A stretch of DNA of 64,000 nucleotides from Isoetes taiwanensis (Eukaryota > Streptophyta > Lycopodiopsida > Isoetales > Isoetaceae): positions 3,434,488 to 3,498,487 of the forward strand of contig JAJEKV010000050.1 in NCBI GenBank assembly GCA_021234155.1, given 5' to 3'. Positions 55,655 to 64,000 of this stretch are shown here, piece by piece. The notes beneath the pieces are model-generated. The model searched no databases. It saw nothing but the letters and a program-made list of their open reading frames with translations, and was not told the DNA's origin. A program made the position numbers and the translations under genes. The number at the start of each line of letters is the position of its first letter. The first letter of the stretch is position 1.

Positions 55655-57690
55655 TCACTTTTCTTCAAGCACCCCTAATGATATCATAGCCTTCTTCCTG
55701 ACATCCAGAGGTATTGTAATTCTCGCATTTCTAGCTGGAATAGTGTTTGGAGTCCATGAGTACAATACACTTTCATAGTCTAGCCAAAAATCAGGATGAC
55801 TCAGATTTCTCCTCCATCTCTTTGTCCAATAATCTGAGTACCTTTCTTTATCCGATACGTTGGTCAACTGATGCACTGGACACCACCATTCTACCCGTAC
55901 ATGGTTGAAGTTAATATTACCTTCTTCTTTGCAAATATCAGAGATGGTGAACTCCAACCACACTGGATAGGTAACTAAATCTGCTGGCTTTACTACCACA
56001 AATTAGTGGCATTCCAAGTCAGTGGAAGGTTCATAAGCATCCATGCCTAGAAACTTTGGCCTATTGTTCTTAGGACCAACATAGTGTTTGTCAGAAGGAG
56101 GAGGAGCATATTGCTTACGAATGCTACTAACAGTGTCATCAACATCCTCAGCACCTGTTAAGGTCTTCCACCTAGTTTTAGGCAACCACCCTTCTTTCAA
56201 TTCATCTGAGGATGTGTCTATCTCCCTCAGCAGGTTAATCACCGTCTTCCAGTAAGCTACCAAGGCACAGTTGGTGTCATTGAAATTGGTTTGCCAATGC
56301 TTTATATAGTCCTGGATTCCTTCCTTGGTCAATCCCAATTGCTTCACTTCTTTAGTAGGTTTTAGAGCTTTTGGTTGACCTGGAGGTATCATAGACTTGC
56401 CATTCTCATCTCTACGCCATATTTCCTCCCCTCCTCTCCACTCCTCCTCTGAAGATCTCATCTTCCATTGGAAGATTGGAATCCCATTTCTCACTCAAAA
56501 AGTGAACTGCAGAGGCCTGGAATGACCTTCAAGATCCAATGCATAACCATCCACAAAACTCTTCCAATCGGGCACTTCTTCTATGAGAGAAACTATAGGG
56601 TTTGGAGTAGTGCATTCATGCAAGATTTCCATTAGCCTAGGAAAGTTGGTCACTGTCTGCTGCTTCAGTATACAACTATATTTGCCAAATAATGCATCCA
56701 CATCCTCATGGGTATGCCCGGGCATCAAAAACCCTAAATTAACTCTTTCAAATATCGCCACAGCTGTTAAGTAGGATAGGAAAGAAAACATCCACCTGTT
56801 CTTATTTTGGCCTGCACAATTATCAAGTTGTAAGCTTCACTACTACAAAAATAGGTAGAAATGGCACAAAAGTGACATTTATGCTCTGCCTTTTTACAGA
56901 GCATAAATGCCACTTTTGTGTCATTTGAAGAGCACAAATGTCACAAATGACACAAACGTGACGTTTATGCTTCGTAAAAAGGCGGAGCATAAATGTCACT
57001 TTTGGGCCATTTCTGCCTATTTTTGTAGTAGTGAAGAGGAACCTTCTGGGTAGATCTTGAGCTCTAGCACGTGAAGTTGAAGCTCCAACATGTTCACTAG
57101 ACCCATGCTTCCTAAACCTTACCTTGCTAAATTTTTCAATATTGTTAGGGTTTCCATCTAACAATGCACTATGTAGTGCCTGGCTAGCTGTAGGGTCCTG
57201 GAGGTGACCATTGTATCCATTTTCATAGTTTCTCAAACACCTCATGATACTCCCAATATGAAAATCTGGACCATCACTCCACAACTCCAAGCTCAAATGG
57301 CCATAGTAGGTTTGAGTCTGCCCATGCAAGATTGCCCCAGTCATTGAGATCTGTAAAGCGTATGATCTTCCACATGACTTTGGTATGTACTTGAATTGTG
57401 GAAGACAAGTCTTTTGCTGGTCCATCTTGTCATGTATAATACATAAATAGTTATTAGGTTCCAATGCAGATAAAGTCCTCCACATCTAATAACATGATCT
57501 ACATGACAGTTGATCAGTCATATGGTCCTTCATATGCTCCCTTATCCTAGCCCTTTGACTAGGTTGCACAGTCTTATCAAGAGTCTCCTTCAACTTAGCA
57601 CATAAATTGCACTTTGCAAAGTTGTTTGAAGTTGCTATGGTGACATGATTGAAATGCTTCTTCCATAGCCTACTAAAGTTAGGTTGGGAT
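55655..57690 (-). pseudogene. DUF7869-type transposase-like protein pseudogene
   Basis: Minus-strand blocks in order: KKHFNHVTIATSNNFAKCNL, TAG at 57,486, EPNNYLCIIHDKMDQQKTCL, GAILHGQTQTYYGHLSLELW, then a MITE (56,837-57,033), LQLDNCAGQNKNRWMFSFLS, ERVNLGFLMPGHTHEDVDAL, TGA at 56,495, SMIPPGQPKALKP, TAA at 56,003, VEWWCPVHQLTNV and a normal-looking end at 55,655. The H-D-K-M-D, L-D-N-C-x-x-Q-N-K-N and G-H-T-H-E-D-V-D motifs fit the DUF7869 family, which I take to be a DDE/RNase H-fold transposase relative. Three in-frame stops plus the MITE kill it. Otherwise the reading frame is remarkably preserved, so loss is recent. Confidence 0.7.
56837..57033. mobile_element. CACTA-like MITE
   Basis: 197 bp with terminal inverted repeats CACTACTACAAAAATAGG and CCTATTTTTGTAGTAGTG; the repeats extend inward over GTAGAAATGG and outward by CTT/AAG. 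Internal inverted repeats of a GTGACATTTATGCTC/GAGCATAAATG type could fold the whole unit. Inserted inside the DUF7869 coding region just before the LDNC motif. The 3-bp target duplication expected for CACTA elements is not clearly resolved. Confidence 0.85.
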
Positions 57691-57779
57691 ATTGGAAGAA
57701 TTTTAAATTTTTAGCCCAAAAGGACGTTCGAGGGAAAATATCGCTATAAATAATTTTTTCCATGTATATTTTCGGGTCG

Positions 57780-59377
57780 TTGTTTGACTATACAAGTCTA
57801 CTTTGTAGCCTTGTATACCTTAGGAAGTGGCATGGGTGCATATCTAAGTTATGTATATAACTTAGATAACCTTAGGATAAGACCCATGTTCCACATGGCC
57901 CTATCCTATTGGGCCACCGCCACATGGCCATGTCCCATTGGAGCCACGTGTCATCCCATATTGACCCTAACCTATATTAACCTAAACCCTAACCCTAGGC
58001 CTCTTTTCCTGGCCCTAACACCCTGGGAACCTTCTTCGCACTCGAAACCCCATTTCGAGCGTCGTTTGCTGTGGCATAGCCTAGTGCAGCAGCCCACATA
58101 GTGTGTGCACGATCTTGGAGTAAGCGCGGCTTCGACCACTTCGAGGACCATGGAGACGCCAGGAATGGGAGGGAGCGCTTCAGGAGCAGGTATTTGGAGT
58201 AGTGTTCATAGTAGTTCATCTGGAAGTTAGCACTCCAGATGAATCCGTATTTCGTATCTAGAGTAGAGCCATCCTAGAACCCTTATTCAACATCTTGAAC
58301 CCTAATCAAGGAACCCTAACTGTAAGTTAGATATGTATGATTAGGTTAGATGTTATTCTGATGATTATCATGATATGATATTGTATGATGATGGTTGATC
58401 ATGTTTGCTCCTCTTGTATTGGGAAGGGGGGTAGAGACCTAGTAGCCTTACTTAGTAACGCTCCTAGTTAGACCCTTTAGTTCCTATTATATATGCGGCC
58501 TGTGCATAGGAACCCATCGGGCTAAGGGGGGCTATGACGTGACTCAGCACCACACAACGGAGCTAGAGGAGATACAGAGGGAGGGTCCCTGCTGAGCGTG
58601 GCTACTGGGGACCCCATAGCGTGCTAGGCTTATGGCCGGTCACTTCGTGTGGGCCGGGCATAGGTCCGACACCTCTTGGAGTAAAGGTGTTGACCTGCCT
58701 CTCAAGAGTTGCAGGTGTTGGCTTGGCTCTTGTTTTGGGGGTTAAGTCGGGGATGAATCGTGTGTCGCCACGATTCTCTAGCCGCCCGTGGAACCTCTAG
58801 ACTCGGGGAAGGGGAGATGAAACCCTTCCTGCCTCAACGGACCAGGGAGATGCAACCTGGAGTAGTCCCGATGGGTGATACCATGGGATTGCGTATCCGG
58901 AAGGCTAGAGTCATACCAGAGCCCGATCTAGCCCATCTGCAAAGTATGCACAGGAGGGGCGGATGGAATGGTCAACCCTAGCCATTGTCTATAGCCAGCC
59001 CTGCCATTGTTATGACTCGGTCTGCTCTATCTTGAGGCCTAGCCGTCTGCCTACCTCCCTATGAGTCTGAGCCTTGGGTAGGAGCTTTCATGTTTTACGG
59101 CATATGCTTATCTCTGTTGTAGCTATGGATATGTGGACGTGCTACCCTTCGAGGTAGTGTGATGTATTGCTATTGCTAGTTCTGATGTTGTTTATGCTTC
59201 CGCTGTGATAGGAGCCCATAGGGGAAGGGCGCGCAAGACACCTTCGTGTCCCCTTCCCGCACTAGGGATACCCTAGAGTGCGGGATAAACGGAGGGCCCG
59301 TGCGGTCGAAGGACCGGATAGGGGATTTCCTACGGAGTGTACGGCTGGGCGCCGTATATTTTGTAGGGAGCGTCACA
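57780..59377 (+). mobile_element. 5' LTR of a Ty3/gypsy-type element (left border uncertain)
   Basis: The right end ..GTCACA is followed by A and the primer-binding site, so it must be a 5' LTR. Homologous to the solo LTR at 34,356-35,757 over about 950 bp. The left border was not found with confidence; similarity to the solo LTR fades left of about 58,380 and the transposase relic ends near 57,690. An alternative is that the LTR starts elsewhere between 57,700 and 57,850. Confidence 0.65.
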
Positions 59378-59378
59378 A

Positions 59379-59390
59379 TGGTATCAGAGC
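59379..59390 (+). promoter_or_regulatory. Primer-binding site complementary to initiator tRNA-Met
   Basis: TGGTATCAGAGC one base after the LTR end is the canonical plant retrotransposon minus-strand primer site. Confidence 0.92.
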
Positions 59391-59922
59391 GATGTTCTTG
59401 GTTGACTAGGAACTAGCACTGACCATGTCCCTAGTAAGTAGTCTAACAGGCCTAATAGGGTGTGAAATGAAAATTTCCACCATGGAACCTCGAAAATAGG
59501 GGAAAACTTTTTTTCTCCTAAGTAGTGGGTCCGTAAGAATAGGCTAAGTTGTTAGATGGGGGAAAAAGAATTTGTCAAATTAACATTCTAGTAAATTTAA
59601 AGTGAAAATTATGCATCAGCATCAGATTTCACCCAAAATGGGTCGAAGAATCATCCCAATCCGAGACCCGGGTGAAAAATGGCGCAAATTCAAAATTGAC
59701 ACTTCATAGTATAATACAACATTAACCATATACTAATAAATGGGTATACTGGAATTATTAATATGGGGGGCTAATTAATAGGGCTATTAATGGTAGGAGA
59801 ATATTCCCTAGAGCATCTTCCCTTTTAAATATCTTCTTGCCACCCCATTTTCTCTCTAACTTTGCCTAAACCCCCTTCCTTGTTAATCAACTTAATGTAA
59901 TCAGTTTGATTAACCGTAAGAT
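59391..59922 (+). other. Untranslated leader between primer site and gag
   Basis: About 530 bp, AT-rich, no open frame; the normal position for a packaging and leader region. Confidence 0.6.
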
Positions 59923-60396
59923 ATGGCGAGGACCAAATGCACTGCCAGGAAGTTTAGCCCAAGGCGCATACTCTCAATGGCAGAAGCAGCAGCTGGTCCA
60001 GGGAAGAAGATCCCCGAGCATCTTCGGTCGGGGAGGGAGGAGGAGCCGTCCAGCTCTACGGACGAGACCTTCCACGCCTCCCAGGAGGAGGTCCAGAGCA
60101 GCTCCTCCGTGGAGACGCAGCAGACGGACGAGACCGTCCACTTCGGTCCTCTGTCCGACCAGGAGGATATAGGCGTCCGACTTCAGCCGCATCTGCGCAA
60201 TAAACAACCGCGCCTTATCCCCTTTATTGGTAGCCTCGAAAAAGGTCTCAAGCTTGTCAATCCAAGCCATCGCCTCCTCAGCAGTGCCCTTCCCATCCTA
60301 ATCCGGGATCTTCGTGCGCTCGAGACTGCGGATATACCTGGTACTAGTGTTGCTGTGGAGCAGTCACTGAAGAGTTCCGGATTGATATGCAGGTGA
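59923..60396 (+). pseudogene. Retrotransposon gag with histone H3-like N-terminus, rearranged
   Basis: ATG in good context starts MARTKCTARKFSPRRILSMA, then an acidic Ser/Gln/Glu-rich stretch to about 60,165. From about 60,170 to 60,320 the plus-strand frame no longer looks like gag; the complementary strand does: EEAMAWIDKLETFFEATNKG and DKARLFIAQMRLKSDA are typical gag core residues. So a gag segment sits inverted behind the gag start. The 157-codon frame that runs through is therefore chimeric. No protease, RT or integrase follows, so the element is a remnant. The first ten residues match histone H3 except Gln5 to Cys. Confidence 0.65.
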
Positions 60397-60520
60397 ATAT
60401 TTGGACCTCATTATCATGTTTTGACCTGGAGATGAGTCAGCCCTGGGTCTATGTCCGTTGTGAAGAGGGTGCTGATCTTGGATTGAAGCAACTCCATGCT
60501 GACATCTCGTGCTGTTAATT
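60340..60520 (+). other. Unassigned open segment
   Basis: An open frame reads VTEEFRIDMQVNIWTSLSCF, EMSQPWVYVRCEEGADLGLK and ends QLHADISCC. It looks coding but I recognise no family; it lies between the gag remnant and the HEAT-repeat exons. Confidence 0.2.
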
Positions 60521-60887
60521 AGGCTGCTACTTTATGGGTCACATATGTAACCGTGTTCCCTTCTTGTACATGTGGATGTATTGAGCGCTCTGCCTCTCCC
60601 CTTGTGTATTGTTGTGCTTGTCCTTCAAAAAATGTCTGTACAGTGCATATCAGAGCCTGGTGAGATTGAGCAAGTTGCCCATTCTAGGGAGACAATTTTT
60701 TCTTGGGGAACTGGAACTCCTTTTGTATTTTCGTGGTCAGTGTAATTGTTGCTTAGATTATTTTTTCCAGAGTGGTGAAATCAAATCAAGTTTCTTGAAT
60801 TTGCTGCATTTTCTTTGCTTCTATGAGTCCAGCGGAAATAAATGCAGCTTCTTTCACTATATGAGTTACTATGTAAAATTACATTAG

Positions 60888-61505
60888 TGCTTGATTCAGA
60901 GCATGATGCAAAGACTCTAATTACATACATCCTGTGCAGTGCAGTTGGTGATGATGATGTAAATATTGCACAATATGTAGTCAAAGTAGCACAAGTACTT
61001 GGCTATTATGTTTCACCACAAAGTTGGTCAGATATCATTATGCCGGGATCACTTGACATCTTCAAAATCTTCAGATGCTCAGGTATCTGCATATGGTTTC
61101 TCTGTTTTTGTTTTTTGAAAGAAACCATTTTCTTAAACATGTATCATGTTATAGAGAGCGAACACTTTTGTGGTCCTATTTGGTCTATTATACAAAGTCC
61201 AGGACAAAAGCTAGACTAATGAACAACTTCTTCAGGTATCCTAACATTCATAGGAAATGCATGCATATGTAATATGGCAATAATGTCTTATGGTTTCATT
61301 TTTCTGGCAACTTTTGATGCAGCTTTGTGAAAGCCTTTTCGAATGTAGTTTATACTCCATTGATCATCCTGGAGTCAAAAGACAGGTCTTTTGTCTTTCC
61401 TCGTAACTTATATTGTGATCTATGAAACCTTCGATTTTAACAACATTTTTGTGTGGCAGCTCCTGGCAGTACTTACAAATATTATCAGAGAGTTTTTAGT
61501 GTGTA
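60888..61505 (+). CDS. DNAAF5 (HEATR2)-like HEAT-repeat protein, internal exons
   Basis: DNAAF5 is a cytoplasmic factor needed to assemble dynein arms for motile cilia. Exon 60,888-61,082 (acceptor ACATTAG, donor TCAG/GTATC) encodes LDSEHDAKTLITYILCSAVG, NIAQYVVKVAQVLGYYVSPQ and SWSDIIMP, following the family's helix pair with the VSP turn. A possible next exon starts at 61,236 (ILTFIGNACIC). Further helical pieces follow AG acceptors: LCESLFECSLYSIDHPGVKR at 61,323-61,385 and LLAVLTNIIREFL at 61,461-61,500. Phases of the second and third pieces do not join without another exon, so the model is incomplete. 5' exons are not seen; the retrotransposon remnant upstream and the LINE downstream may have cut the gene. 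Family call rests on remembered pattern, not an alignment. Confidence 0.45.
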
Positions 61506-62060
61506 TCACATATGCATGAGCCTGAGCCTTTTGCACCGAATTTAATGCTCAAGAATAATCCATATGGTTGCAAGACAAAAACATTTTAGTAAGGGAATGA
61601 GGCAGTGGAATCTCTAGTTCTTCCACCTTCAGATGTTTGATTCATTTAGATGGGCAATATTTGGTCTAGCCTTTTGTCAACTGCATTTGAAATTTGCCCA
61701 TTGTGGAGGTTGATAAATAGAATAAACAACGCACAACACCGTATAAATTGGATGTGAATATAACATGTCAATGCTCATTGGTTATAACTTGTCAACTCCC
61801 TGGCTATATGGACCAAGGCACAAAATCAAACATTTTTTTGTGAACTTAGCCCATTTTGAGCAAAAGGCCAATTGCCAAAGTCTCAATAGATGCATGAATG
61901 CCTTATGAAGCAGGAGGCATTCTCTGAGCAGTTAGGTTGAGGAAATTCTCCATCTGCATATTGGCTTGTGTTTATATGATCCTATACACCACATAAAATC
62001 TAGGGCTCTAGGTTTCTAAAGTTTTTTGTCCTTTTTTATCATCTCATTGAGAGTCTTCTT
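61506..62060. other. Intergenic or intronic, no gene supported
   Basis: AT-rich; no coding similarity. Confidence 0.4.
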
Positions 62061-62067
62061 TCCTTAG

Positions 62068-62226
62068 GTGGCTGTTTGATCTGCAAGGAGACTCTGTCCA
62101 ACGAAAACCGTGCAGTTGGAAACTTTCCATATAGGTGTTTTCAGAGGCCGGACAATGGAGGAAGAAATGTTCCTGTCCAAAAGAACAATGTACGGCCTGG
62201 AGCTAGTGATAGGAGCGAAACTAAAC
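62068..62226 (+). CDS. Unassigned exon-like segment
   Basis: Preceded by TTTCCTTAG and ended by AAACAG/GTCCAT. The open frame reads GGCLICKETLSNENRAVGNF, PYRCFQRPDNGGRNVPVQKN and NVRPGASDRSETKQ. Borders are good, but it does not look like HEAT repeats and I cannot link it to the exons at 60.9-61.5 kb. Confidence 0.3.
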
Positions 62227-62229
62227 AGG

Positions 62230-62834
62230 TCCATAAGAGCTCTTACATAAATATTGTTTATTTTATAGCTAGCAATCTATTCGTTAGGCTTAATGTTCAG
62301 ATTTGAGGGGTTTTCTTATTCATTTCCTTTGTGATTGAGCCAGCGATACGGCTGGCCGGATGTTCTGTTTGGAAGATCCGATTAATAGGGTTATCTGATG
62401 CTATGTAGATCATAAGCAGGCCTAAAAGATTTATTATACTCTATGGCATGGTTGTATGCTTGATAATATATTTTATCAAGATGTTTACAGTAGGGATTGG
62501 GTAAGAGGTAGATTCATTGAAGCTAGCTATAGATTATCATAAACAGTAGCATATGACAGCGGCATGCTTGATATATTAATGAGATATATTAATGAGATTG
62601 ATTTATGTGGGCTTTGTAGCTGTAAAATCAGAATATTAGAAGTATCTCTGACAGAATGATGTTTATACAACAGCATATAATAATGCATGGATATGACTTA
62701 TGAATAGATAATGCAAATGAGATAGTGGCCTTTGTAAAATCTGTCATAAGCCTAGCTGCAGACTTGATACCAGATTTTGGTATATAGCTTATTTGCATTC
62801 ACCAACTTGATTTAATTACTCTATCCAGGTACAT
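62230..62834. other. Intergenic or intronic, no gene supported
   Basis: AT-rich sequence up to the LINE; nothing recognisable. Confidence 0.4.
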
Positions 62835-64000
62835 TGCAGCGCATCAAAGGGAAATGTTTTACCTCCTGGAACGTCATCCCAGGACCTTCTGGCGAAGGGT
62901 TCTTAGAAAGCCAGTACAGCCCACAGGGAATATCACTCCCGAGCAGTGGAGACAATACTTGCAACAGCTATACGACCCTCAGGGTGCACATGCAGCATTA
63001 CCCTTGCAAGAAGGCCCAGTACTGGAAATCACAGATTCGGACGTAGAACAAGGCTTGCAGCGTCTTGCCAATGGGAAAGCCCCAGACTTGGATGGTATGC
63101 ACGCAGAATTGCTTAAGTGGGCAGGGCCGTCCATAATACCAGTGCTGACCGCCTTGTTCAACAAGGCATTACATGAAGGTTTCCCACTGCAGTGGACCAA
63201 TAGCAGAGTTGTTCCCATATATAAGGCAGGTGACCCACACTGCCCAGCCAATTATCGAACAATCATGGTCAGTTCGGTGTTTGCAAAATTGCTTTTGGGA
63301 TTCTCGAAAGCAGTTTGACGGGCCAAGGCGAGGCGTGATGGAGGCCCCCTCACCCGAGGCGGATTCGACCAGGCACTCAACCATTGACCACATCTTCACG
63401 TTGCGAACTCTGATTGAAGACAGCAGGAACCGCCGTCAGGATCTATATTGTTGCTTTGTGGATTTTGCGAAGGCGTTTGACACTGTGCCTCGGGAAAAAC
63501 TATGGGCAAGACTGCAATAGCTGGGGGTTCCTGTAGATTTGCGAGAATCGATTAATACAGCCATACGAAAGATGCTCGGCCGGTTCGCGGCAGACAAGCC
63601 AACCATTTGATAGCGATGATCGGGGTTCGTCGGGGATGCCCTCTCCCCCAACATTGTTTGGGCTTTACATTGATCAATTAGAGAGCTGGGCTTTGCCGAT
63701 AATGGGGCGATGGAGCTCACCTTCTCTATCGGATCATCGGGCCGGTTAATATATGCCGATGATGTGGACCTCCTAGCTTATACACCAGCCGGACACATGC
63801 AACGACATCTCGATGCCACTGGACACAATCCAGCGGCCGGACCGATATGCGTGTCAACCCGGCCAAGACTAAGGTGGTTTTCATATCATCTTCACGTCGG
63901 TAGGGGTCCCCCTCCTTCGATTCATCGAGGCCAAAATGTGGAAGTTGCATCCACATACAAATATTTGGGAGTGGAGTTTCCTTCTACTATGCCTTTGGGA
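62835..64000 (+). mobile_element. LINE (family A), ORF2 reverse transcriptase, runs off the window
   Basis: First frame: FYLLERHPRTFWRRVLRKPV, GNITPEQWRQYLQQLYDPQG, LQRLANGKAPDLDGMHAELL, ALFNKALHEGFPLQWTNSRV, GDPHCPANYRTIMVSSVFAK. A deletion or shift at about 63,305 removes part of the palm, then STRHSTIDHIFTLRTLIEDS and FVDFAKAFDTVPREKLWARL, a stop at 63,518, and the catalytic YADDVDLLAY at about 63,752 in another frame. 5'-truncated, lacking endonuclease. Same family as 28,145-29,982 and 50,129-50,649; GC-richer than its flanks. Confidence 0.85.

Noticed and set aside
57975-57998. CCTAAACCCTAACCCTAGG, resembling plant telomere repeats
   Set aside because: Only two or three irregular units; no array, so not a telomere or interstitial telomeric block.
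59923-59960. Histone H3 gene start
   Set aside because: Similarity ends after ten residues and the context (LTR, primer site, gag) is that of a retrotransposon.
59906-60172. Open frame rich in Arg, Ser and Pro (RRSRPALRTRPSTPPRRRSR)
   Set aside because: Shifted frame of the gag start; composition reflects GC-rich codons of the real frame.

Overview
The window looks like nuclear DNA of a land plant that makes motile sperm, most likely a fern, lycophyte or bryophyte; this is an inference. The evidence is split genes with GT-AG introns, plant families (COPT copper transporter, BES1/BZR1 regulator, TM9SF nonaspanin, 4CL-like ligase), no operons, and exons resembling the dynein-arm assembly factor DNAAF5, which seed plants with non-motile sperm lack. 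Tyrosine-recombinase elements of DIRS and Crypton type, rare or unreported in seed plants, point the same way. The sequence is mostly transposon-derived and host genes are sparse.

Layout. 0-4 kb: last exons of a TM9SF gene plus unassigned exon-like pieces. 4.2-7.0 kb: internally deleted DIRS/PAT-like element. 9.6-12.0 kb: decayed unknown coding region, then two short derivatives of a Crypton-like element. 15.2-16.0 kb: 4CL-like pseudogene. 16.77-32.49 kb: a large inverted duplication (arms about 2.7-2.8 kb after subtracting later insertions, spacer about 4.3 kb). Each arm held a COPT gene and a BZR1 gene. COPT survives only in the left arm and BZR1 only in the right. The left arm is interrupted inside BZR1 exon 2 by a 4.06-kb Crypton-like transposon whose seven-exon recombinase gene appears intact (677 codons). 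The right arm is interrupted by a LINE. The spacer holds a decayed unknown gene and a LINE carrying ORF1 but no ORF2.

34.4-35.8 kb: solo LTR. 37.7-38.6 kb: foldback and tandem duplications. 39.97-40.24 kb: two tRNA-Gln(UUG) genes and a relic. 42 kb: Ty3/gypsy integrase tail. 44.7-55.6 kb: a Helitron-type PIF1 helicase relic split by a full-length but decayed DIRS element (gag, RT-RNase H, tyrosine recombinase, split direct repeats), itself hit by two LINEs. 55.7-57.7 kb: DUF7869-type transposase pseudogene containing a CACTA-like MITE. 57.8-60.4 kb: LTR, tRNA-Met primer site and a gag start whose first residues copy the histone H3 tail. 60.9-61.5 kb: DNAAF5-like exons. 62.8-64.0 kb: LINE reverse transcriptase running off the end.

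The best candidate for something undescribed is the intron-containing Crypton-like transposon at 17,498-21,561, with its palindromic ends and short derivatives at 11-12 kb.
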